Translations under genes and position numbers: made by a program
Notes under the pieces: model-generated
The model's database searches: none
Seen by the model: the letters and a program-made list of their open reading frames with translations, nothing else
Told to the model about the DNA's origin: nothing
Part shown: in pieces, positions 8,432 to 17,475 of the stretch
How the letters are laid out: each line of letters opens with the position of its first letter
Position numbering within the stretch: the first letter of the stretch is position 1
From: CALDOK01 sp964481655
Lineage (GTDB): Bacteria; Myxococcota_A; UBA796; JAFGLY01
Reading direction: 5' to 3'
DNA: 64,000 bases
Assembly: GCA_964481655.1 (NCBI GenBank)
Contig: CAYZVO010000002.1
Span: 62,001-126,000 of the forward strand

Positions 8432-10452
8432 CGGGTCCTCCTCCCGTTCCGTTCACGGCCGTCGTCCAGGGGCAGGCGCACGGTGAAGGCCGTGCCCACG
8501 CCGACGGTGCTGTCCACGTCGATGCTGCCGCCGTGCTCTTCGATGATCCGGTGGGTGATGGCCAGCCCCAGGCCCGTGCCACCGCGGGCCCGCTTGGTGG
8601 TGTAGAAGGGGTCGAAGATCTGACGCAGGGTCTGGGGCGTCATGCCCTTGCCGTCGTCGCGGACCTCCAGCACGGCGTGGCCGTCCTGGACCCGGGTGCG
8701 CACCAGGATGGTGCCCCGGCGCTCGTCGGGCATGGCCTGGCTGGCGTTGACCACCAGGTTGACCAGGATCTGTTCGATCTTCTGGGAGTTCCCGGTGAAG
8801 GACGGGATGTCGGGCTCGAGATCCAGCTCCAGATCGGCCCGCATGTGGACCTCGTTGTGGACCAGGCGGGTGCAGGCCTCGATCAGCGTGTTGATGTCCA
8901 CGCAGTCGATGAGCTCACCCTCGTCCCGCCGGGCGAAGCGCTTGAGCCCCTCGACGATGCCCTTGATGCGCTCGGACCCGTGCGCCATGTCCTGGACCAG
9001 GGTCATGATGTGGTCCCGGAAGAACGTGTAGGGCAGCCGTGCCACGCGGAAGTCGGGGTTGGCCGCGGCGTGGGCGTCGACGATGGGGAGCATGTCCTCG
9101 AGCGCCTGACGCATGATCTTGATGTTTCCCCGGATGAACTGGTTGGGGTTGTTGATCTCGTGGCCGATGCCGCTGACCAGCTGACCCAGGGAGGCGAGCT
9201 GATCGGCCTGGCGCAGCTGCTTCTCGTAGGTGCGCTCCAGGGTCACGTCCCTGAAGAACTCCATGATGCCGCTGACGGCGTGGTTCTCGTCGTAGATGGG
9301 CAGGGCGTGGATCTCGAGGTAGCGGCCGTCTCGACGCAGCTCGTGGGTCACCGGCGCCTTGGTCTCCAGCACCATGGCCAGCCGGCAGTCCTCACAGGGG
9401 GCGGCGCGATCGAAGAACACCCGGTGACACACATCGCCCTCGACGCAGCCTTGCTTGTTGCTGGCCACGACGCGGCAGGACCTGTCGATCAGGGCGACGT
9501 CCTCGGGGATGCCTTGCATGATGGGTTCGATCCAGGACTTGGAGCGCTCCCAGCTCTTGCCCAGGCCCTCGATGTAGTTGTTGACGGTGTCCAGGCGATC
9601 CCGCAGCTCGGCCAGCTCCTGGGTGCGGCCCTGGATGACACCCTCCAGCTCGTTCAGGCGCTCTCGGTAGATCGACTCTTCTTTCTGCTTCGATTCCAGC
9701 CGGACGGACAGCTCCTTGCGCTCCAGCGCCAGGCTCACCAGCCGGCCGATCTGGTCGAGCATCTTCTGCTCTTCCGGCAGCCACTCGAGCTCCGGTGACA
9801 CGTAGCTGACCCGGATCTCGCCACAGACCTGCCCGTTGACCACCAGCTCGGTCTGGATGCCGCAGCGGCCCTCACAGCAGTGGGGTTCCCGTCCGAAGTT
9901 CTCCCTCAGGTAGCGGCTGCACACCACGGCCTGGCCGGGGTGGCGCACACCGCGCGCCAGGATCGGTGGGAGCTTGTGGAAGAACTCGTCGATGCTGGTG
10001 GAGCGATCGGTCCAGTCGGCCACGGCGTACAGGCAGGACAGCTCGCGGATGCGGTCGCTCTGTTCGGAGGCCTCGAAGCCCTCGAGGGCGTCGGCCTGCG
10101 TGCCGTAGAACAGACACAGGCGTGTGTCACCCGCCTGGATCTCGTTGCAGCGCAGCGGCACGCGCACCCGCGGGGCGACCTGCGGGGAGAACACCACCAC
10201 GACCTGATCGCCCTGCCTGGCCTGGCAGCGCCCCTGCTCGATGGTCTGCAGGCTCTGCTCGGTCAACACCTCTTCCAGCGGCCGCTCCATCAGGCCGAGG
10301 CGGTGGCGGCCGGCAACCCGCTGCAGGGGGAGGCTGGCGTGGACCACCCGCTCGTCTTCGTCGAGGACGAGCAGGAAGTCGTAGTTCAGCTCGATCAGGT
10401 CGAAGACCTGTTGGGTGGTGACGCTCTCCTGGGCTGGGGTCGCCGCGCCCAT
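8428..10452 (-). CDS. PAS-domain sensor histidine kinase with cysteine-rich sensor
   Basis: 674 residues, no transmembrane segment, so cytoplasmic. Order: PAS-like domain about 12-120; a GAF-like region 135-250 with clustered Cys (HCCEGRC, 191-197); coiled coil 245-300; second PAS 305-410 containing C336, C342-H343 and C353-x-x-C356; HisKA with phospho-acceptor His431 (GIGHEINNP); HATPase with NLVVNASQAM, DDGKGM and GGTGLGLAI. The Cys groups are candidates for Fe-S, haem or thiol redox sensing. It begins 3 bases after the fused oxidoreductase gene and overlaps the regulator gene, so it probably reports on the redox work of that operon. Confidence 0.92.
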   Translation of the reverse strand: MGAATPAQESVTTQQVFDLIELNYDFLLVLDEDERVVHASLPLQRVAGRHRLGLMERPLEEVLTEQSLQTIEQGRCQARQGDQVVVVFSPQVAPRVRVPLRCNEIQAGDTRLCLFYGTQADALEGFEASEQSDRIRELSCLYAVADWTDRSTSIDEFFHKLPPILARGVRHPGQAVVCSRYLRENFGREPHCCEGRCGIQTELVVNGQVCGEIRVSYVSPELEWLPEEQKMLDQIGRLVSLALERKELSVRLESKQKEESIYRERLNELEGVIQGRTQELAELRDRLDTVNNYIEGLGKSWERSKSWIEPIMQGIPEDVALIDRSCRVVASNKQGCVEGDVCHRVFFDRAAPCEDCRLAMVLETKAPVTHELRRDGRYLEIHALPIYDENHAVSGIMEFFRDVTLERTYEKQLRQADQLASLGQLVSGIGHEINNPNQFIRGNIKIMRQALEDMLPIVDAHAAANPDFRVARLPYTFFRDHIMTLVQDMAHGSERIKGIVEGLKRFARRDEGELIDCVDINTLIEACTRLVHNEVHMRADLELDLEPDIPSFTGNSQKIEQILVNLVVNASQAMPDERRGTILVRTRVQDGHAVLEVRDDGKGMTPQTLRQIFDPFYTTKRARGGTGLGLAITHRIIEEHGGSIDVDSTVGVGTAFTVRLPLDDGRERNGRRTR

Positions 10453-10455
10453 GGC

Positions 10456-13400
10456 CTAGCGCCCTCCGGGGCGCAGGTGGCCGATGCCGCGCTCGCGCAT
10501 GGCGCGCTTGTAGCGGGCCGTGTGGGTGAGGGGCGGTGGGATCCGGCCGTGGCCAGGGCGGCCCTCGACCTCCACCGGGGTAGCGGGGGGAGGGGCGGGG
10601 CGCGCCTCGCCGCGGGTCCAGTACCAGGGCAGGTCCTCGCCCAGGATCCGGCGGACCCGGGCGTCGATGGCGGCGTGCAGGCCGGCCCAGTCTTCAGGGA
10701 GATCGTCGATGCCCAGGGACGCGGCCAGACCCGCCAGCACCTGCCAGCCAGCCCGCCGCGCGGGCGGCGGGACCACGGGCGCGTAGTCCAGCAGCCGGCC
10801 CTCGAAGGAGCAGCGGGTGCCCTGGGACTCGAGCCAGGTGGAGCCTGGCAGCAGCACGTGGGCGAAGCGGGTGGTCTCGGTGTGGGTCCAGTCCATGGCC
10901 ACCAGCAGCTCGAGGCCCTCGAGGCCCTTCGCGGTGCTGGGATGGGCGAGGGGATCCTCGCCGAGCACCACCGCCGCGCGCAGGCTGCCGCCCTCGATGC
11001 GTGAGCGCAGCTCGTCCATGCTGACGCCCTCGGCCGCGGGCTGGCGGCCCGGCAGGAACGAGGGGTGCACGCCGCACAGCTCGAGGCCTGCGGCGTTGGC
11101 GTGGACACGGGGCAGCAGCAGCTCGGCCTCGCGGCCCATGGCCCGCACCAGCGCCACCAGGTTGCCGATGGTCTCGAGATCGCCGGTGGCCTGGTCCTGA
11201 ACCCGGTCGGGGGCGTGCACGAACACGGTGCGGTCGGCCTCGAAGATCAGCTCGGCGATCTCGCGGATGTCGGCCTCTTCGACGCCGGCGAGCATGGCCG
11301 CGCCGGCGGCGCCGCCCTCGAGGCTGTCGAGCAGGGGCCTCAAGCCGTCCAGATCGGCGCCGTCGCGGTCGAGCCAGGCGTCCTCGAGCAGGGCCTGGGT
11401 GACCCCGCGCCACAGCTGCGTGGCCCGGCCGCGCATGGGATCGACGGCCTTGGACGCCAGGGCCCGATCGGCCTGGTCGAGGGTGGAGTTGACCACCACC
11501 AGCTTGGCCCCCCGCTCACGCACGGCGGCGAGCACGCGGGTGGCCAGGACCAGGTGGTCGGTCTCGAGGGCCGTGTTGGTGCAGACGATGAGCTGTGCGT
11601 CGTCCAGGGAGCCGCGGTCGGCGGTGGAGGCGGTGTGCCCCAGGATGGCGTCGAGCCGGTGGCTCTCCTGGCCGGTGGCCAGCATGGACAGGGAGCCCAC
11701 ATTGGCGGTGCCCAGGCCTTCTCGGGCGATGCGCGAGGCCAGCAGCAGCTCCTCGTTGGACAGCTCCGGGGAGGCGAAGACCGCCACCGAGTCGGGTCCG
11801 TGGCGCTCGACGATCTCGCCGAGGGCGCGGGCGGCGTGGGCCCAGGCCAGCTTGTGGTCGGCTCGGGTCCGGCTGTGGCCGACGCGGATCTCGGGGTGCA
11901 CCACCCGCCGGGAGCGGTGGAAGAGCTCGTGGCCGAAGCGGCCGTACTGACACAGCTTCGCCCCCGGCTCGGCGGGCGCGGCCAGCTCGTAGCGGCCGGG
12001 GCCGTAGATCTTCGCCTCGATGGCGCAACCCACCGAGCAGGCGCCGCAGTGGGTGCGGGCGGTGGTCTCGGGCAGGGACGCGCGGCCGGGGAAGGGGTGC
12101 TTCACGGTGAGCGCCGCGGTGGGGCAGGCGTCCACGCAGTTGCCGCAGGAGACGCAGTTGGTCTCGATGAGCGGGTCGTTCATGGCCGGCCGCATCTCGG
12201 TGCGGAAGCCGCGGTTGACCAGGCCCAGGGCCGCGATGGGCAGGACCTTGGCGCAGGTGCGGATGCACTTGGAGCACAGCACGCACTTGTTGGGGTCGTA
12301 GACGATCCAGGGGTGGCGCTCGTCGATCTTGTGCTTGCGCACGGTGCCCTGGATGCCGCGGTGGTCGGCGCCGTAGACGTCGGCCCAGTGGCGCAGCTCG
12401 CAGTCGTGGGCGCGCACGCAGCCGCACTCGAGGCAGCGGCCACACTCGTGCACGGCGTCCTCGGGCTCGAAGCCGGTGACGACCTCGTCGAAGCTGCCGG
12501 CGCGCTCGGCCACGCTGATGTGTTGCAGGTCCCGGCGGCGGGTCTCGGGGACTTCGCCCAGCTCCTGCTTGCCCGGGGGCGCCCAGTCGGCCTTGCGGGC
12601 GACGAAGCGGTCGGCGGGCACCGCGCCGCCCTCGATGTGGGCGACGATGGCGGCGGCGGCCCGGCGGCCCTCGGCGATGGCGTCGATGACCACCGTCGGG
12701 CCTTCGTTGGTGGCGTCGCCACCCGCGAAGACGCCCGGCACGTTGGTGGCGCAGCTCTGCTCGTTCACCGCGATGGTGCCCCAGCGGGTCTGCTCGAGGG
12801 CCACGTCGCCCACGGTGTCCACGCCGTCGAGCACGGGGTTCTGGCCGATGGCCGAGACCGCGAGCTGGCAGGGGATGTCGAACTCGGAGCCCTCGATGGT
12901 GATGGGCCGCCGGCGGCCGGAGCCGTCGGGTTCACCCAGCTTCATGCGCACGCAGCGCACGGCGGCGAGCAGCCCGTCCTCGTCCTTGCGGATGCCCACG
13001 GGGGCGACCAGCTCCATGATCTCGATGCCCTCGTCGATGCAGTCCTGGATCTCCAGGGGATCGGCGGGCATCTCGGCCTTGGTGCGCCGGTAGATCAGCA
13101 GCACCTTCTCGGCGCCGCAGCGCCAGGCGGTGCGGGCCACGTCCATGGCGGTGTTGCCGCCACCCACCACCACCACGGTGCCCTGGACCGGGCTGGGGTC
13201 GGCGGCCTTGGCCTGCAGGAACTCGACGCCGCTCTCCACCCCGGGGGTGTCCAGCTCGCCCTCGACCCGCATGGGCTTGCCCGTCCAGGCGCCCACCGCC
13301 AGGAACACGGCGGCGTGCTGCTCGCGCAGGGTGTCCAGGCGGATGTCCCAGCCCACGCGCACGCCGGTGCGCAGCTCCGCGCCGACCTTGCAGATGTGAT

Positions 13401-14148
13401 CGACCTCGAGGTCCAGCACATCGTCAGGCAGGCGGTAGGCGGGGATGCCGTAGCGCAGCATGCCGCCGGGCTTGGGCATGGCCTCGTACAGCACCGAGCG
13501 GTAGCCGGCGCGGCCCAGGAACCAGGCGGCGGTCAAGCCAGCGGGACCGGCGCCCACGATGCCGACCGTGGGGCCACCTTCCGGGGCGGCCTGCACCGGC
13601 AGGTCGTAGACCCCGGGCACGTCGGTGGCGTAGCGCTTGACGTGGTTGATGGCCACGGCCTCGTCCACGTCGGCGCGGCGGCACTCGAGCTCGCACTTGC
13701 GCACGCAGACCCTGCCGCAGACGGCGGGCATGGGGTTGGCGTCGCGGATGAGATCGACGGCCTGCTGGTCCAGGCCCATGTTCACCAGGGCCAGGTAGCC
13801 CTGGATGTCCACGTGGGCGGGGCAGGCGTCCATGCAGGGCGAGACGCAGTCGGCGTAGTGGTTGGACAGCAGCAGTTCGAGGGCGGCCTTGCGGGACCGC
13901 AGCACCGTGTCGCTGCGGGTGTGCACGGACATGCCCTCGTTGACGCGGGTCGCGCAGGCGGGGACGAGGTTCCCGCGGCCTTCGAGCTCCACCACGCAGA
14001 CGAAGCAGGAGCCGTAGGGCTCGAGGTCGGGGCTGTGACAGAGCGTGGGGATCGTGTCGAGCCCCTGGGCGTGCACGACCTCGAGGATGGTCTGGCCGCG
14101 CTCGGCCTGCACCGGCTGTCCGTTGATGGTCAGTGAGACGGTGTCCAT
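10456..14148 (-). CDS. Fused ferredoxin / GltD-like FAD-NAD(P) / NuoG-like oxidoreductase subunit
   Basis: 1230 residues. In order: NuoG-type [2Fe-2S] domain (C37, C48, C51, C65); Cys-rich GltD/NfnB-type N-cluster region (C101, C105, C109, C144, C148, C152, C156); FAD/NAD(P)-binding module from about 193 (GIVGAGPAGLTAAW, later GGGNTAMDVA); a bacterial ferredoxin pair (CVLCSKCIRTC and CVSCGNCVDAC); then a molybdopterin-oxidoreductase-like domain starting HCGACSVGC. I find no Sec or Cys at the position used by formate dehydrogenases, so this domain is probably a NuoG-like electron conduit. With NuoF and NuoE it should exchange electrons among NAD(P)H, ferredoxin and another carrier; the GltD-like module suggests a second pyridine-nucleotide site, hence possible bifurcation. 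It starts 9 bases after the NuoF-like gene. Confidence 0.88.
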   Translation of the reverse strand: MDTVSLTINGQPVQAERGQTILEVVHAQGLDTIPTLCHSPDLEPYGSCFVCVVELEGRGNLVPACATRVNEGMSVHTRSDTVLRSRKAALELLLSNHYADCVSPCMDACPAHVDIQGYLALVNMGLDQQAVDLIRDANPMPAVCGRVCVRKCELECRRADVDEAVAINHVKRYATDVPGVYDLPVQAAPEGGPTVGIVGAGPAGLTAAWFLGRAGYRSVLYEAMPKPGGMLRYGIPAYRLPDDVLDLEVDHICKVGAELRTGVRVGWDIRLDTLREQHAAVFLAVGAWTGKPMRVEGELDTPGVESGVEFLQAKAADPSPVQGTVVVVGGGNTAMDVARTAWRCGAEKVLLIYRRTKAEMPADPLEIQDCIDEGIEIMELVAPVGIRKDEDGLLAAVRCVRMKLGEPDGSGRRRPITIEGSEFDIPCQLAVSAIGQNPVLDGVDTVGDVALEQTRWGTIAVNEQSCATNVPGVFAGGDATNEGPTVVIDAIAEGRRAAAAIVAHIEGGAVPADRFVARKADWAPPGKQELGEVPETRRRDLQHISVAERAGSFDEVVTGFEPEDAVHECGRCLECGCVRAHDCELRHWADVYGADHRGIQGTVRKHKIDERHPWIVYDPNKCVLCSKCIRTCAKVLPIAALGLVNRGFRTEMRPAMNDPLIETNCVSCGNCVDACPTAALTVKHPFPGRASLPETTARTHCGACSVGCAIEAKIYGPGRYELAAPAEPGAKLCQYGRFGHELFHRSRRVVHPEIRVGHSRTRADHKLAWAHAARALGEIVERHGPDSVAVFASPELSNEELLLASRIAREGLGTANVGSLSMLATGQESHRLDAILGHTASTADRGSLDDAQLIVCTNTALETDHLVLATRVLAAVRERGAKLVVVNSTLDQADRALASKAVDPMRGRATQLWRGVTQALLEDAWLDRDGADLDGLRPLLDSLEGGAAGAAMLAGVEEADIREIAELIFEADRTVFVHAPDRVQDQATGDLETIGNLVALVRAMGREAELLLPRVHANAAGLELCGVHPSFLPGRQPAAEGVSMDELRSRIEGGSLRAAVVLGEDPLAHPSTAKGLEGLELLVAMDWTHTETTRFAHVLLPGSTWLESQGTRCSFEGRLLDYAPVVPPPARRAGWQVLAGLAASLGIDDLPEDWAGLHAAIDARVRRILGEDLPWYWTRGEARPAPPPATPVEVEGRPGHGRIPPPLTHTARYKRAMRERGIGHLRPGGR

Positions 14149-14157
14149 GGCGGGCTC

Positions 14158-15936
14158 CTAGCGCTTGATGATGGCGCCGAAGTTGCAGCTGGAGATGCAG
14201 CGTCCGCACTGGACGCAGGTGTCGATGTCGATGACGTGGGCCTGCTTGCGATCGCCGGCGATGGCGTCCACGGGGCAGGCCCGGGCGCAGAGGGTGCAGC
14301 CGGTGCACAGCTCGGGCACCACCACGAAGTCCACCAGGGCCTCGCAGACCCCCGCGGGGCAGCGCTTCTCCACGATGTGGGCCCGGTAGTGGTCCTCGTA
14401 GTAGCGCAGGGTGGTCAGCACCGGGTTGGGCGCGGACTGCCCGAGGCCGCAGAGGCTCGCTTCTTTGATGCGATGGGCCAGCTCCGAGAGCCGCTCCAGG
14501 TCCTCGAGCTCACCCTCGCCGCGGCAGATGCGCTCCAGGATCTCGAGCATGCGCAGGGTGCCCACCCGGCAGAAGGTGCACTTCCCGCAGCTCTCGTCCT
14601 GGGTGAAGTTCAGGAAGAAGCGCGCGATGTCGACCATGCAGGTGGAGTCGTCCACCACCACCATGCCGCCGGAGCCCATGATGGCGCCGGTGGCCGGGAT
14701 GTGCTCGAAGTCCACCGGGGTGTCCTGCTGGGCGGCGGGGATGCAGCCGCCGCTGGGGCCGCCCATCTGCACCGCCTCGAAGCGGCCGCCGTCCTTGATG
14801 CCGCCGCCGATCTCGAAGACCAACTCCTGGATCGTGGTGCCCATGGGGACCTCGGCCAGGCCACCGCGGGTCACCTTGCCGGCGAGGGCGAAGACCTTGG
14901 TGCCCTTGCTCTTCTCGGAGCCGATGGCGGCGTAGGCCTGCGGGCCGTTGCGCACGATCCAGGGGACGTTGGCGTAGGTCTCGACGTTGTTGTTGTTGGT
15001 GGGCTTGGCCCACAGCCCGGCCTCGGCGGGGAAGGGGGGCCGGATGCGGGGCATGCCGCGCTCGCCCTCGATGGAGGCGAACAGGGCGGTCTCCTCGCCG
15101 CAGACGAAGGCGCCGGCGCCCTGCTTGATCTTGATGTCGAAGTGCTTGCCAGAGCCGAAGACGTCCCGGCCGAGGTAGCCCTTGTCCCGGGCGGCCGCGA
15201 TGGCCAGCTCGAGGCGGTGGATGGCCAGGGGGTACTCGGCGCGGCAGTAGATGTAGCCGTACTCCGCACGGATGGCGTGACCGCAGATGATCATGCCCTC
15301 GAGCACGGCGTGGGGGTCGCCCTCGAGCACCGAGCGGTCCATGAACGCGCCCGGGTCGCCCTCGTCGGCGTTGCAGACCACGTACTTCTTGTCGGCGTCG
15401 TAGCCGGCGCAGAAGCTCCACTTGAGCCCGGTGGGGAAGCCGGCGCCGCCGCGGCCGCGCAGGCCCGAGGCCTTCATGATGTCGATGACCTCGCCGGGCT
15501 CCAGCTCCCGCAGGGACCGCCGGGCGGCCTGGTAGCCGCCGCGGGCTTCGTAGTCACCGATGCACTCGGGATCGATCAGGCCGCAGTTGGCGAGCACGAT
15601 GCGCTGCTGGGGATCCAGGAACGCGGCCTCGCTGCCGCCGGTGCGGCCTCGGGTGTCGATGCTCCAGGCCACGCGGTCTTCGAGGACCACATCGCCCATG
15701 ACGTGGCGGGCGAAGATCTCGCCGGCCAGGTCGGGATCGACGTCGCCGTAGAGGGTGCGGGCGTCGCCCTGACGGATCTCCACCAGGGGCTCGCGGTAGC
15801 ACATGCCGATGCAGCCGGTGATGCGCAGCCGGCAGCGCTCGGGGTGGGCCGCCGCGAGCGCCTCGAGGGCCTCGTAGGTGGCCTTGGCGCCCGCGGACAG
15901 GCCGCAGGTCCCCATTCCGACCAGGATGTCGATCAT
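14158..15936 (-). CDS. NuoF/HndC-type NADH-binding flavoprotein subunit
   Basis: 592 residues from the ATG at 15936, which overlaps the NuoE stop (ATGA). A longer frame upstream is only antisense-free reading of the NuoE gene and is not used. N-terminal thioredoxin-like [2Fe-2S] domain about 1-90; FMN/NADH Rossmann region with GLRGRGGAGFPTGLKW and GAGAFVCGEETAL; SLBB domain; [4Fe-4S] site SCGKCTFCR plus a later Cys; and a C-terminal two-cluster ferredoxin (CTGCTLCARACP and CVQCGRCISSC). This is the architecture of the NADH-oxidising subunit of NAD-linked hydrogenases, formate dehydrogenases and related bifurcating complexes. Cytoplasmic. Confidence 0.95.
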   Translation of the reverse strand: MIDILVGMGTCGLSAGAKATYEALEALAAAHPERCRLRITGCIGMCYREPLVEIRQGDARTLYGDVDPDLAGEIFARHVMGDVVLEDRVAWSIDTRGRTGGSEAAFLDPQQRIVLANCGLIDPECIGDYEARGGYQAARRSLRELEPGEVIDIMKASGLRGRGGAGFPTGLKWSFCAGYDADKKYVVCNADEGDPGAFMDRSVLEGDPHAVLEGMIICGHAIRAEYGYIYCRAEYPLAIHRLELAIAAARDKGYLGRDVFGSGKHFDIKIKQGAGAFVCGEETALFASIEGERGMPRIRPPFPAEAGLWAKPTNNNNVETYANVPWIVRNGPQAYAAIGSEKSKGTKVFALAGKVTRGGLAEVPMGTTIQELVFEIGGGIKDGGRFEAVQMGGPSGGCIPAAQQDTPVDFEHIPATGAIMGSGGMVVVDDSTCMVDIARFFLNFTQDESCGKCTFCRVGTLRMLEILERICRGEGELEDLERLSELAHRIKEASLCGLGQSAPNPVLTTLRYYEDHYRAHIVEKRCPAGVCEALVDFVVVPELCTGCTLCARACPVDAIAGDRKQAHVIDIDTCVQCGRCISSCNFGAIIKR

Positions 15937-16433
15937 GACTGCACCTCGTGGGCGGCCTCGCGCTTGGCGGCTCGCCGAACCTTCTTGAGCAGCTTGCGCG
16001 CTGCGGCCGGGGTCAGGCGTCCGTGGGTCTCGTCGTCGATCATCATCGCCGGCGCCAGCGAGCAGCAGCCCAGGCAGGCCACCGTGAACAGCGTGAAGAG
16101 GCCGTCCTCGCTGGTGCCACCCACCTCGATGCCCAGCTCGTCCTGGATGGCGTCCACCAGCGTGGAGGCCCCCTGGACGTGACAGGCGGTCCCGGTGCAG
16201 ACCCGGATCTGGTGGCGACCCATGGGCTGCAGGCGGAACTGGCTGTAGAAGGTGATGACACCGTAGATGGTGCTCTCGGGGATGCTGGTCACCCCGGCGA
16301 TGGTCTCGATGGCCCGCCGCGGGATGTAGCCGAAGTGGTCCTGGGCGGACTGCAGCAGGGGGATCAGCTCCCCCGGGCTGCCGTCGTAGCGCCAGAGTTC
16401 GAAGGGGAAGGACTCGGAGCCGCGCATGGGCAC
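15933..16433 (-). CDS. NuoE/HndA-type [2Fe-2S] subunit
   Basis: 166 residues; the ATG at 16433 follows a good GGAGG site. N-terminal helical bundle (LLQSAQDHFGYIPRRAIETIAG), then the thioredoxin-like [2Fe-2S] domain with Cys in CTGTACHVQGAS and CLGCCSLAP. This small subunit accepts electrons from the NuoF-like partner encoded next. It overlaps that gene by four bases and lies 49 bases behind a REC-RAM-RAM regulator gene, with a perfect hairpin in the gap. No hydrogenase or formate dehydrogenase catalytic subunit is encoded nearby, so the electron partner of the complex is not settled by context. Confidence 0.94.
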   Translation of the reverse strand: MPMRGSESFPFELWRYDGSPGELIPLLQSAQDHFGYIPRRAIETIAGVTSIPESTIYGVITFYSQFRLQPMGRHQIRVCTGTACHVQGASTLVDAIQDELGIEVGGTSEDGLFTLFTVACLGCCSLAPAMMIDDETHGRLTPAAARKLLKKVRRAAKREAAHEVQS

Positions 16434-16440
16434 CCTCCAT

Positions 16441-16466
16441 TCGAACCCGGCTCACGCCGGGTTCGA
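16441..16466 (-). promoter_or_regulatory. Perfect intercistronic hairpin upstream of the NuoE-like gene
   Basis: Two 11-base arms (16441-16451 and 16456-16466) pair perfectly around a TCAC loop. On the minus strand the hairpin ends a few bases before the GGAGG ribosome binding site of the gene at 15933. No T-tract follows, so it is unlikely to be a plain terminator. An attenuator, an RNA-processing or stability element, or a protein binding site are the options. It separates the regulator gene from the oxidoreductase genes of the same apparent operon. Confidence 0.6.
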
Positions 16467-16482
16467 CGCGGACTGTCGTGGT

Positions 16483-17475
16483 CTAGTCGTCGAGGAACTG
16501 GATGATGCGGGCCTGGCGGACGCGGAGCACGCCGTCGATCTCGTCGATCTTGCGCAGCACCTCGGGCACGCGGCCGACCGCACCCTGGCCGGTGACCATG
16601 GCCACCAGGCGGCCGCCGTCGTCGATGACGTCGCAGAAGATGACGTCGTCGATGAAGAACACCGTGGTGAAGACCTGCTGGATGGCCGACGGGTCGATGT
16701 CCACCATCAGGTAGCTGGCGGTGCCGCGCTGGCTGGTGCCCGTGACGGCCTCGCCGCCGCGGATGGCGTCCCGGTAGCTCTTGACGAAGTCCTCGATGTC
16801 CCGGTCCAGCTTCGGGCGCTCCACCGACGAGACGGAGACCACCTCGATGCCGGCCATGGAGCCGACGGTCTGGAAGATCGTCTCGATGCCGGTGGCCGCG
16901 GGGGCCTGGACCAGGAGGATGACGTCCACGTCGCCGTGGACCGCGTGGCAGGAGTGCACGCCCGGCAGCTCCTGCAGCTCCCGGAAGATCTGGGCGCTGC
17001 GGGCTTCGTTGGTGATGCGGACCGTGAGGTAGGCGCTCATGGTCTCGGTGACGCTGGGGGCAGCCGCGCGCCGGGTGGTGGTGGTGGCCTCGCCGCGGGG
17101 CAGGCCCTCGAGGGCCTCGACCAGCTCGTGGACCTCGAAGGGCTTGTCCAGGAAGGCGGTGTTGGGCTCGGCCAGGGCGGTGGTCTCGAGGGTCTCGTCG
17201 CCGAAGCCGGTGATGACCACGGCCGGGAGGTCGGGGAAGTGGCTCTTGATGACCTTGAGGATCTTCAGGCCGTCGATGTCGGGCATGAAGATGTCGGTGA
17301 CCAGGAAGTCGTACCCGTTGCCCTCGGCGCCGGCGCGCTCGAGCTCGTGCACGGCGGAGATGCCGTCCGGGCAGGCGACGACCTCGAAGCCGTGCTGGGT
17401 CAGACCGAAGATGAGGTTGCGGCGAATCTCGGGTTCGTCATCGATGACGAGAACGCGGCCCTTGGTGTCTTCCAT
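16483..17475 (-). CDS. Response regulator with receiver and two RAM-like (Lrp/AsnC effector) domains
   Basis: 330 residues from the ATG at 17475, chosen because CGGAGGAC lies just upstream; an in-frame start 66 bases earlier has none. Receiver domain 1-120 (VLVIDDEPEIRR, FLVTDIFMPDIDG, Lys in FLDKPFE). A linker leads to a ferredoxin-like segment beginning MSAYLTVRITNEARS that reads like the ligand-binding RAM domain of Lrp/AsnC proteins, and a second similar segment (SYLMVDIDPSAIQQVF...) runs to the C-terminus. No DNA-binding domain is evident. It heads the operon with the NuoEF-type oxidoreductase and the kinase/regulator pair, so it may sense a small ligand and act by protein contact. Confidence 0.85.
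   Translation of the reverse strand: MEDTKGRVLVIDDEPEIRRNLIFGLTQHGFEVVACPDGISAVHELERAGAEGNGYDFLVTDIFMPDIDGLKILKVIKSHFPDLPAVVITGFGDETLETTALAEPNTAFLDKPFEVHELVEALEGLPRGEATTTTRRAAAPSVTETMSAYLTVRITNEARSAQIFRELQELPGVHSCHAVHGDVDVILLVQAPAATGIETIFQTVGSMAGIEVVSVSSVERPKLDRDIEDFVKSYRDAIRGGEAVTGTSQRGTASYLMVDIDPSAIQQVFTTVFFIDDVIFCDVIDDGGRLVAMVTGQGAVGRVPEVLRKIDEIDGVLRVRQARIIQFLDD

Noticed and set aside
10456..14148. Calling the 1230-residue subunit a formate dehydrogenase catalytic subunit
   Set aside because: The molybdopterin-like domain shows no Sec codon or Cys at the expected site and no following catalytic His/Arg pattern; it is closer to NuoG.
14158..16455. An extended 765-residue NuoF-like protein
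   Set aside because: The first 173 codons lie over the NuoE-like gene in another frame; the ATG at 15936 overlaps the NuoE stop and begins with the proper domain.
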